This document shows positions 9,764-19,200 of a DNA stretch of 21,215 bases, piece by piece. Origin of the DNA: Folioceros fuciformis (lineage: Eukaryota > Anthocerotophyta > Anthocerotopsida > Anthocerotales). The stretch lies in NCBI GenBank assembly GCA_049999805.1, contig JBNGIO010004155.1:1-21215 (forward strand), given 5' to 3'. The notes below the pieces were generated by a model. It ran no database searches. It was not told where the DNA came from and saw only the letters and a program-made list of their open reading frames with translations. Each line of letters opens with the position of its first letter. The first letter of the stretch is position 1. Both the position numbers and the translations under genes were made by a program.

Positions 9764-12700
9764 ATGGATGCAGAATTGTTGGCACTGCAGAAGCTGTTCG
9801 CAGCTGCGCAGGAGGCTAAGTCGACTTCAAGGCTATCTGAACGGAACGTTGTTGAGCTAGTTACGAAGCTTCAACAGCTGAAGCTCCTGGATTCGGATTT
9901 GTTGTACACTCTATCGGGGAAGGAGTACCTGACGCAGGTACTTGTTGGTGGTTTTACTGCATGAATCACGATACAGAAGGATTGTGGAGCGTGAGATGGT
10001 CGCGGTTGACGGATGTCTTGATTGGATAACACTTCTGACTGACTACTGGGAAGAGCTGCGTGCCGCACATGCTGCGAGATGCAAGTTTTGCCCTTTGTTG
10101 AAATAACTCTTGTGGTTTTCTGCAGCAACAACTCAGAAAGGAGGTGGAAGGAGAAATCAATCGGCTTGGTCGTGTCTCCTTGGTCGATCTGGCAGCCACC
10201 TTAGGCGTTGACCTTTATCATGTTGAGAAGCAGGCTGAGCTTGTGGTGGCTAGCAATCCTGAACTGTCATTAACACAAGGGGAGGTCTTGTCCTCCTCAT
10301 TTTGGGACAATCTAGCAGAAGATGTTAACGAGACACTTCAAGAAGCTGGGCACATCCCTCTGGTAGACCTCGCCAAACGTTTTAGTGTCGGGGCTGAGCT
10401 CTTATCTTCTGCGTTGGAACCACGCTTGGGCAAGTTGGTACGCGTTCTCCAGCTTTTTCCACATGGAGGGCTCTGGTTTTCTCCAATTGTGGGCCGACTG
10501 ATCTCTAGAGTCATATTGCTCGCGATGCAGGTAAATGGCAAACTTGAAGGTGGTCAGCTGTTCACTCCTGCCTTTGTTTCCCGTGTTCGAGCTATGGTCA
10601 GAGGCTCTGTCAGAGCTCTGACAGTGCCAACCCCTTTATCCACAATTTGGGCATGTGTCCAACAAGAGCTCCGAGAGGGAGACAAATCTGACGGAGGATC
10701 TCTTGGAGAGGGTGGTCTGTTCCACTCTTTGCTCAATAGTCTGGTTGATGCTGGGGAAATCTTGGGAACGCTTCGTGGAGGTGGGGCATCTTGGACACCT
10801 TTGGTGAGGACTAGTTCTTAGGTTAAGAACTGTAATGCCTTCTTCTTGTCGATGTTTCATGCCAGGCACATCCCGACTCTGTTCAGCACTTTAGTAGCGG
10901 AAACTTGGAATTGTTGGTCATCATACTGCGATTTGGTCCGTTTCTTCATGTCCCCCGTGGATCCTGCAGGTGTTCTCCAAATCGCAACGTGATAGTATTG
11001 GTACGTTCTTTTCACAGGTCAGTACCTATCAATGATAAGTGTTGGTTGCGACCAATATGTGCTTTCTGTAAGATCCCTTTCCCTGAGAGGGTGGGTATAA
11101 GGAATCTTGTCTCATTGTTTTCTAAGGTGTCCCACTGATGATATGGAAACAGAATGGCTACATCGGTTATGATGTACTACGGAAGCTGGCTGTACCTCAA
11201 CCAAAACCTTATCTACAGGTCTGCTGTTTCTTGTGGAACTTCTTTTCACTCTTGAGGCCAATGGAGTCAGACGAATGAATGAAATTCGTCCTTGTGCATC
11301 CCGGCATGTCAACAGACTACTTTTCCAGAAGGCGTTGCCTTACCTTCTGTGTTTGTGCATCCAACATTTATCAATGTCATAGATGCTGCAGCGGAAGAAG
11401 CTGTGAATGGAGGTGTATGGTAGGTATAGAATGCAGTGCACCTCAAAGTCTTTCCAAAGTAGTCTGATTGTTGTTGGCTCTTGATTTATTCTGGGAGTTG
11501 GTTGCAGGTTTGATGCACTTCCTTTGGTGCCATCTTCCTTTGGGACATCTGACGCCGCAAAGTTGTTGGCTGTGTGTCCATCTGTGCAGAGAGCACAGAA
11601 AGTAAGTTGTTGATACCATAATGCTAATGCTTTCTTAACATTCTTGCAACAAGCCTCAGCTCAATCTAACTGCTTGCATTCATAACTTTGGCAGGAAGGA
11701 ACTGCAGAAATAATGTCAGATACTTGTGTCGTGAGCAGCCTTTTCTTTAAGGTGACTCGGAGTCCTCAAGAGTCGTCACATTTAAGGCGCTCCAGCATTT
11801 GCTTGACTCTCCATGTAGGCTTACACCTGCTCAGACATCTCAGACTACCTTCAAAGCTCACTTTTGTTGTGTCCTTGTACTTGCAGGGTTTACTGGAAAA
11901 GTTCGAAGCAGAGGTCAGGAAAACGGCTTACCTTAAATTGGCAGCAATACAGCCCTTGGCTGAAGCTGCTGAAAATGGTAGCTCTCGCCATGATACAGAT
12001 AGGGTCGATGTTCAAAATGACAAGAGCGGTAGACAAAGCAGTGGAAAGTCTGCACATTCTGCACCGAAATCAAAGGTTGGAGCAGATATGAATGTGGAGG
12101 AAGGTGGCAAAGCAGTCAAAGGGCGAAAGAAAGGAAGGGCGAAAGGGGGTCCCGTCAAAAAGGACAATGGAGAATTAGATGTCTCAGATAAATCTGTCCC
12201 GTCCAGATCAGTGGTTGAAGAGGACACAGCCATTCCCTCTGCGCAACAAATTGCAGAGAAGTTAGTGGAATGGTATCCTGATATGGAAACTGCTGGAGCA
12301 GGTAGTATTACACACTTCAAACATATCCCTCTTGAAGTCAATTGTTGATCCGTGCCATTGGCTCCTCAACTTTTGTGATCGGGGTGCAGACGATGCGGAT
12401 TCTGGTTATCTGTCTAGTGCTCTTGCTTCTAGGCTAAGGCCAAACCTCATGTTATCCTGGATAGAAATTAAACGTGTTATTTTCACTGCACGGGCTGATG
12501 AGAGAAGACGCAGTCTGGATGCTTTACAGCAGCAGATTGGGGAGGTAACTCATGTTCTCAGCATGTCTTGTTCAAGAGCGGTGGTTGTGTAGATTCAAAG
12601 CTCTCATATATCACCAGATTTTGTTGATTCGATTATGGCATTTTGCATGAATGCAGGCCTACGCTAATCTGCAGCTCTATTCGAAGGCAATAGAGCTGTT

Positions 12701-14220
12701 TGAAGACGACAAGACTATATCTGTAAGGTTCTTAGATGTGTATCACAGACTGCTCATGGGAAGCCTTTGGAAAGTTGTCTGTCCACTGTTTTATTCCGTG
12801 TTTCCTCATTGCCTTATTCGTGATAGCCTTTCACTTCTATAATCGTCAGGTCGTTTTGCAACGGCATTTGTTACGGACTATTGCCTGTGAGATCACCGAC
12901 ATGTTTTTGACGACTCAGGTTTTCCATCCATAGCTCCATTTTTGTGTATTTGATTGCGAGGCTCAGCATCGCTGTAGGATAATTCTGTGCCGAATTGCAA
13001 TGTGGATGGCAGGTCTTGGAGAATAAATTGGATCAGGGAGAGGCAGCTCAATCATTTTCACAGCCTTTGACCACATCTCAGCGATTATCCATGGTGTGTA
13101 CGAAGCGCTTAGCACAGTTTGCCGCCCATCGGCATTCGGCGATGTACAGTTGTTTACTTTTGAAATCCTGGATTGTCGTCCCATGTACTGTGGTGCAGGC
13201 TAAGACCCTGCCCGCCGCTTCACTTTCAAGGGCAGCAACCTCAATGGTGGAAGCTTTGGAAGGGAAGGTGAGATGGCTGACAATCGTTATCGTTGTTACC
13301 TTCGCTTGTTTTGCTCACAGGGTATTGAAATGAAGTCACTATGTCTTGTGACAGGAGGTCGATGCTTTTGATGCAAGCTTGGAAGAAGTTATGAGGGAGA
13401 GGTAAAATAACTCAGAAACAGCATGAGATAAATGCAAACGAAACCGATGTTACGGCCTTCTTATCTCCTGCCTTGATGCAGTGGTCTCCGCCTAAAGAAG
13501 ATGGACAAGAAGGGAGAAAGAGCATTGCTGCACTCCTATGGCAAGGTTGGAACATGGTCGGTCTGCGCTGCAATCCAAGTAGTAAATCAAAGGTGAACCT
13601 TCTTGCTGATACGAATCATTCTAACGAGTGACTGCAGATCCTTCAACAACAAGTAGAGGAGGAAACGGATCCTGTGGCATTGCTCCCCAATGTTGTTGGT
13701 CTTCTCTTCATCCAGGCAAGTTTCTAAGGTGCCGGTTGTGATGCATCTCTGATCTTGGACCCACATGGTATCGGCCATGACACTGCACAAGCAACATGCA
13801 GGTCCACAACAAGGCTTTGCAGGCACCAGGCAGGGCTATTGCTGCAGCAATAACTCGCCTAGAGGTTAGTGCCTGCAGTCACATCCATCCCATGGCGGAC
13901 AGAACTTACTGCGTCTAACTGCTACCGTTATACGCCTTTCCAGAAGAGCATCCCAAATAACTCGTTCAGCGCCATACAAGTTTATCACGGAGACATCGTG
14001 CGCTTTCTTTCTATGACTGCATCAAAAGTAAGTGCCCCATTCACACTTTTCTGTACCATCACGTCAGCTGCCACAAACTTGCTCATAGATTTGTTCACAG
14101 AGTGGACAGGACGATCCTGGCACGTTGGAACAATTGGAAGTAGAGCGAACTGCATTGAGAACTAAAATGGACACTGTGAAAGCTCTTGTTTTAAGCATTG
14201 GGAAACCCGCGTCATCTTAG
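9764..14220 (+). CDS. UFL1: UFL1, E3 UFM1-protein ligase 1, twenty exons, 812 residues
   Basis: UFL1 is the E3-like ligase that, with UFBP1/DDRGK1 at the ER membrane, transfers UFM1 from UFC1 to ribosomal protein uL24 (RPL26) and other targets, in ER-stress and ribosome quality control. The start MDAELLALQKLFAAAQEAKS and the following RLSERNVVELV..LQQL and GKEYLT match the family N-terminus. LYHVEKQAE, LEPRLGKL and LEGGQLFTP..V..VRAMVRG follow. The C-terminal half has ALLHSYGK, EETDPVALLPNVV and HNKALQAPGRAI. A Lys/Arg/Gly-rich linker (residues about 451-468) sits in exon 9. Exons: 9764-9937, 10126-10437, 10531-10803, 10970-11017, 11153-11218, 11316-11419, 11508-11601, 11695-11751, 11887-12301, 12390-12544, 12657-12722, 12850-12918, 13013-13093, 13199-13267, 13355-13401, 13482-13545, 13638-13715, 13802-13864, 13944-14027, 14101-14220. 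The phases sum to 2439 nt including the TAG stop. All introns are GT-AG except 13716-13801 (GC-AG). Exon 8 is the least certain. The length is close to plant and animal UFL1 (about 790-820). Confidence 0.93.
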
Positions 14221-14998
14221 CACCAGAGCTTAGAACAGGCGAAGCACTGCTTAACATATGTAATCTGGTCACATTCTGTGCACCGGAAACAAAGTACCTT
14301 GGGTGAACCTTCTGAGGTCATCAGCCCACCTCAACGAGCCACTAGTTCTTAAATTCGACAAGAGAATTGCCTTCCATCCACCTCTTAAGTACCGAAACTT
14401 GCTATAGAGCTTGGGCGCCTAAGAGACCTTGGTTGAGAAGAGCGCGCGCAAGTGAGGCGTGTTCAAGAGAGCTTGGATGAGAAGAGGAGCTCGGGCGAGG
14501 AGAAGCGCGACCAGAGCTGGCGGGAGTCGGCACATGAAACATGCAATCCCGCAACGAGTGATGGCAGGACGCGGGTTTAAGTCTAATGTAGGTGGTTATT
14601 GATGCTGCGTCTCAATCTCCGATCCAATAAATACTTCTTACGTGGGGATTATCTCCCTGGCATGGCGTCCCCATCCTCCGCCATGCAGCTCTCTTCACCC
14701 ATCTTCTTTAGAGGAAATCACATACTGCGATCGCCTGTTAGAAGAAATCACATACTGCGATCCCCTGTACGCCCAGTTCTGCGACGTCCTAGTCTAAGCC
14801 GTGAAACTATGTTCACCCCGTAAAACCGTGCACGGTCTTTTGAGCGGAGTAGCTCGCTTGTCTTTTGAGGTATGGGCGTGTGCCACGACACACACGCCTT
14901 GGGCAGGTTATGGAGAAAAGAAGCCCACGGTTTGATGTTTCTCGCCAGGGCCTTAGTTGTTGCAGGCGTTGTGAACCAGGAGGCCACTCTATAGGTGC
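14221..14998. other. UFL1 3' flank and spacer
   Basis: No gene is seen. TGTAAT at about 14259 could be an upstream polyadenylation element of UFL1, and AATAAA occurs at about 14626, rather far from the stop. GGGTTTAAGTCT near 14573 faintly resembles a pol III B box, but no matching A box or cloverleaf was found. A 30-bp duplication lies inside this stretch (14711-14770). Confidence 0.4.
14711..14770. repeat. 30-bp near-perfect tandem duplication
   Basis: The unit GARGAAATCACATACTGCGA plus TCSCCTGTWM occurs at 14711-14740 and 14741-14770 with only a few differences. It lies in the spacer between UFL1 and the copia element. Confidence 0.92.
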
Positions 14999-15374
14999 TG
15001 TTGCCTGTTAGGCTGTTTTCGTTTCGTTTGGTTGGCCATGACGATGAAACTTATGAGCAGTTCACAACATACGCTAAATCGTTGTCAGACAGGAAAGCCG
15101 AAAACTTTTGATAGAAGATTTTGAAAAGTCCAGTGGTAGAGCATATATAGTGTCCCTAATTATATTTAAACATAAGTGCTAGATAAACACAGACGAAACG
15201 GCACGACGTTTGAGGGAAATTGGTTAGGCGGATAAACTGCTATTTAAGCAGTAACGCCGTTGTAAAACTTGATTTTATTATTCAATTGTAAAACACATAG
15301 AGAACTATTTCAATTGTAAAACACATAGAGAACTATTCCAAGAATTGTTATGCTCCCTAATCACTTTGTTCTCA
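14999..15374 (+). repeat. Candidate 5' LTR of the copia element
   Basis: The segment starts with TGTTG and ends in CA immediately before the primer-binding site, as copia LTRs do. It contains TATATAG near 15145 and TATTTAAG at 15241 as possible promoter elements. No second copy of it was found after the polypurine tract, so the left boundary is a guess. Confidence 0.4.
15281..15336. repeat. 28-bp perfect tandem duplication in candidate LTR
   Basis: The unit beginning TTCAATTGTAAAACACATAG and ending AGAACTAT occurs at 15281-15308 and unchanged at 15309-15336. It lies about 40 bp upstream of the primer-binding site, in what would be the U5 or R region. Confidence 0.97.
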
Positions 15375-15387
15375 TGGTATGAGAGCC
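15375..15387 (+). promoter_or_regulatory. Primer-binding site (initiator Met tRNA type)
   Basis: TGGTATGAGAGCC matches, with one mismatch, the TGGTATCAGAGC sequence complementary to the 3' end of plant initiator Met tRNA. Most plant copia elements use this tRNA to prime minus-strand DNA. It directly follows a CA dinucleotide, the expected end of the 5' LTR. Confidence 0.7.
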
Positions 15388-16607
15388 ATGCTGAAACTTC
15401 CAGAGGAATCCTAGAACCATGCCGAGCCAGGGCGCTCCCAGTAGGGGCATATTCGAGTGCGCGCCTAAAAGGGCACTCACCGCCGCAGGCTGCCCACTTG
15501 ATCGCTTGGCGCACCTCTCAGCAGAAAGTGCGCGCGTCCCTAGGAGAGGGAGAGCCCGACGCCCGCGGTGGCAGTACTCTCCTCCCCAGTGCCAGCAATC
15601 CCCCCTACAACGCGACCGCACTTTCGGCACCCATTGTTCATACGAACACTCCACGCTGGTGCGCTACTCGCTCAACGGTTGGGGGCCCTTGCCAACACCT
15701 GGAACACCTGCCACACACTAGCGCAACGCAGACATCAACCCACACCAAGGGCTGAGGAAGATTCTCGACAGGTCCCACAGCATCCTAAGCTGCGTGGAGG
15801 GATTGCTGTCTAGTTTGCTCTCGTATCAAGCTTCCTCCAGAATCCACGCCCAACGCTCCGACCCTGAACTTAAGACCCCTGAATCTCCCACCTCTAACAA
15901 AATCCGTGAGAACATCTGCCAGGTTGAAGATTTCCTCAAGAACCTTGATCAATAGAGGCGAAATTCAAGGGGTTTGCCCACCAAGTCGGGATCAGACAGC
16001 CTTGCACCCTAGACACTTCCGCTGCCAAGGAGCACCGACTCGGATGAACGGGCAGGTTCGGCGTCTCACACGCGAACCAGCGCGATGCGCTCCATGCCCC
16101 TCGCCGAGATCGACCTCGACGCCTCCCCATTGGGCCACCTGGTGAACCTCTTTACGCTGCTGGGACATGACGGTTAGTAACGGCCCACCTAGACTCAAAC
16201 CCTAGGGCTCACCCCTTCAGTCCGCCCCCTTGAAAATAATAGCAATAAGAACATTATTTCCCCATCCGGGCCTAACAGGCTGCATTAGCTCCCTCGTCAC
16301 CCTAGGTGTACCCATGCTGCGGTCGTCAGTGGCGAAGCCTTCAACTAGGCGCAAGACTCGGAAGCCACCACCCCGATGGCACTCGAACTCTGTGCCGAGC
16401 TAGGCTCCGCCACCTACGTCCCAACATTAGCTAATAAGGGAATGAGAGTACAATAGCAAGAGTCACATGTGCACCTACCCCCTCATACTACCGTAGCCAG
16501 AGCTCCCTTGGTCGGTGTAGGCGTACATGGTCACCCTTGCACAACTCAACTCCCTCATCAGTAGCTTCCATTACCTTTCTCTACATACCCTAGCCCAACA
16601 ATCAGCA
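15388..16607 (+). other. Long leader between primer-binding site and gag
   Basis: About 1.2 kb separates the primer-binding site from the gag start, far more than the usual leader of a copia element. One plus frame from about 15752 to 15953 is free of stops and reads LRKILDRSHSILSCVEGLLS, continuing to ICQVEDFLKNLDQ before a TAG. It resumes with two stops until about 16169, ending LDASPLGHLVNLFTLLGHDG. The composition is hydrophilic and helix-like. I do not recognise the family. It could be an extra ORF of this element or a fragment of a different insertion. Confidence 0.35.
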
Positions 16608-17250
16608 ATGGCAGCATCGTTAAGCAAACATACCTTCACCTCATAACTCAAGGAGAAGGACAGGTTTAAGGGGTCTGGCTACACTGTATGGAGAGTCAAG
16701 ATGAAGGCCACCTTGCTAGGCAGGGGAGTCTAGGCCGTCGTTGATGGCTCCTACCCCAACACGAGTCCTACCCCCACAGCCGACGAAATTACCAAGTGGG
16801 AACAACATAATGCCATCGTTGTTGCCCTAATTATAGGTGGGCTAGACGTAGACTTGGTCCCAGAGGTAGAGTACCTCACATCTGCGCATGGCATATGGGA
16901 CCAATTAGAAAAGAAATACAAAATCCAGAACATGATGACACTATGCACAGTCAGGCAAGAGTTCTTCTCCCTTCAAATGAAAGAGGGAGAAAAGGTGGTC
17001 TCACATGTCAGCAAGTTCTGGCACCTACGTGCCCAACTCACTACGATGACAGGAGAAAAGATGTCAGAGTGGACGCTATCACCCAACAACTGAGCAGTCT
17101 TCCTACCTCCTACCATACCTTTGTTACGAGCCAAAACGGCCCCATACGCGCTGCGGCAGCTGCCTTTGGCCAGACAGCGACCATCACCTTGGAGGAGGTG
17201 ATTGGTGCGCTATTCTAGGAAGAGCAGAGTTGCGCCGAGTGCAGGAACTG
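16608..17250 (+). pseudogene. Copia gag (capsid), broken
   Basis: Gag forms the particle in which the RNA is reverse transcribed. The frame from the ATG at 16608 reads like the copia gag (UBN2/Retrotran_gag type) family: FKGSGYTVWRVKMKATLLGR, then a TAG at 16731-16733 where Trp is usual, AVVDG, WEQHNAIVVALI, and GIWDQLEKKYKIQNMM...REFFSLQMKEGEKVVSHVSKF. A frameshift near 17075 moves the reading to QQLSSLPTSYHTFVTSQ and LEEVIGALF followed by TAG. LRRVQELRVS can still be read just beyond, after another shift. The zinc knuckle that should follow is not on this strand. It lies at the right end of the inverted block. Confidence 0.85.
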
Positions 17251-19200
17251 CGTGTGTCCAGAAGTCGGTGGAGGCATAAGGTGGCTCCCTCCATTCAGAT
17301 GGGGGAGGTCTGTGGCGCATGGAGCGGCGCGGGGGGCCAGGCCTGGGCGCGGGCTTGGAGGCAACCTGGGTTGGAGGCTCAGGAGGGTCATCTAGCTCAG
17401 CTACATCGTCAGCCATCCCCAGGTCAGCTGTTCCCAATTCCCCCTCTGCATTCAAGACAGGTTGATTCGCGGCTACAGCAGGGGCTAAGGCAGTGGGATC
17501 AGCAGGGATGTCATCAGGTGGTACCGTAACATGAAGTGGTGCTGCCTGTGCAGGTTCGTCGTCGTCAGCGGGGAAGACAAAGGGTTTGTCAATTGGCTGG
17601 ATTGGAGCCACTGGAGGAGGTTCCCCTTAGGCGGGAGTACAAGGATCTATAAAGGTAACACTCTTTGCGAGCACAATGATGTCGGCGTCAGGGTTATATA
17701 ACTTGTATGCCTTAGAGTGCTTGCTGTAGCCGACCAGGATAAGTGCCTCTGAGCGGTTGTCCAACTTGTGTCTTTTCTCTGAGGGATATGGGCATAGGCG
17801 CGAGATCTGAAGACTCAGAGGTGCATAAGGCTAGGCTTCTTGTTCCAGAGTACCTCAAAGGGGGTCTTGGTCGGGACAGTACTGGTAATGACACGATTAA
17901 GGTTGTAGGTCGTCGCCACTATGGCCTCGGCCCAATAGCCCTTTGGTAAGTTTGCCCATAAGAGCATGCTTCTTGTCATTGAAAGCAGGGTTTGGTTCTT
18001 CCGTCCTGACACACCGTTCTGTTGCGGTGTGTAGGGCACTGTAAGCTGGCGCAGGATTATTGAAGCCTGCAAGAGGTCATTAAAGGATGAGTTGACAAAT
18101 TCAGTGCCGTTATCAGTTCTGAGGGTCTTCAGGAGCTGTCTTGACTGCCTTTGGGCTATGGTAAGCCATTCCTTGAAGCAGGCACAGGTGTCACTTTTCA
18201 GCTGCATAGGGTAGGTCCACGTGTAGCGGCTGTAGTCATCAGTGACTGTTAGAAAGTAACGAGCACCTCCAAGGGAGGGCTCATGAACTTTGCCTAAGAT
18301 GTCTGCGTGGACTGAATCAAGGACTCGGGTGGCCCTCTGTGCAGGTGAATCAGGGAATGGTGACTCCTTCTGCTTAGCAAGGATGCATGATTCGCACACA
18401 GGTAACTGCTTGAAGCATTCGGGCAAAGGTTCTCGGTGGCACTCTAGGGCTAACATGTTAATCAGCTTCGACCTATTAACGTGCCCTAGGTGGGCATGCC
18501 ATAACAGGGCCTGCTATGCCTGACTTAGGTTAGGACCTGTAGTTGAGTGGACGGCCTCTATGTGTGGGTATGAACTGTGACAGGTGATGTTAAGCCTGTA
18601 TAGGTTGCTCTCGGGCAGTCCCTCAAAAGCACATGTGTGGGGAGACGACTTCCTATAGTAGCAGCAGTGCTAAGAGTCTACATGCATGTAGAAGACCCGC
18701 TGTCTCATGAGCTGGCTCATGGACATGAGGTTCTTGGCCATGCTTGGGATATAAATGACATATGTCAGGGTTAGTTCAGTGCCATCGTGGAAGTAGAAGA
18801 CACAGGTACTCTTGCCCTCAATGCACAGAGTTGTCTTGCTCTGCTCATCTGCAAGAAATACCTGACCACCTTTTTGTGTTAGGTCAAGGGTACTAAAGGG
18901 GTCCCTTTTCTTGCAGATATGGGTCGTCGCCCCGGAGTTGAGGTACTAGCAGCTGTCATCACTGAGAGTGCTGGACAAGCAGATTGTCAGTATCTTCACG
19001 GGAGCCTTCGAGTTTCCTAGTTGGTTTTGCCTCACGGCCACGTTTGCGGCTGGTTTTTGCTGCTTGGAGGGCTCACCGGCCCTTCTTTTTCGGCATTCTC
19101 TGGCCCAGTGGCCGGGGAGGCCACACCAATTGCAGTTGCCAGGTCTCTTGACAGGGCTTGAAGGTTCCCCCCTATGTCCCTGCATTGTTGTACAACCCAC
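17250..19200 (-). pseudogene. Inverted copia core: zinc knuckle, protease, integrase, linker
   Basis: Read on the minus strand from right to left. An intact CX2CX4HX4C knuckle (NCNWCGLPGHWARECRKR) lies at about 19085-19145. The protease follows, with LNSGATTH at 18920-18946. Its active-site Asp is Asn (codon 18937-18939), and the preceding Trp is a TAG (18946-18948). GAG-pre-integrase His residues (LWHAHLGHVN) lie at about 18470-18505 and CESCILAKQ near 18390. The integrase core has HADILG, TDNGTEF and QQNGVSGRKN. The catalytic Glu, usually in an AERKN context, is Gly at 18004-18006. A frameshift near 17785 leads into KLDNRSEALILVGYS and YNPDADIIVLAKSV. A Pro/Ala/Asp-rich linker with RRSMRHRPPPSEW, the usual pre-RT motif, ends near 17270. 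Orientation is opposite to gag and RT. Confidence 0.88.

Noticed and set aside
10438-10530. Continuous exon 10144-10821 as one coding block
   Set aside because: The middle 31 codons have no counterpart in UFL1 and are bounded by GT and AG, and removing them restores the family sequence.
11219-11330. Acceptor at TTTTCCAG (ending 11327) for UFL1 exon 6
   Set aside because: It puts the downstream family-like sequence out of frame. The acceptor AACAG ending at 11315 keeps phase and adds the expected residues before PEGVALPSV.
861-14220. A linked protein-quality-control gene cluster (RPT2 next to UFL1)
   Set aside because: RPT2 is a truncated pseudogene and the two are separated by about 8 kb of repeats, so proximity is most likely chance.
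14500-14600. tRNA-derived SINE or tRNA gene
   Set aside because: Only a weak B-box-like word is present. There is no A box, acceptor stem or poly-A tail.
15345-15813. ORFs just after the primer-binding site as copia gag
   Set aside because: Their frames overlap and none shows gag motifs. Clear gag similarity begins only at 16608.
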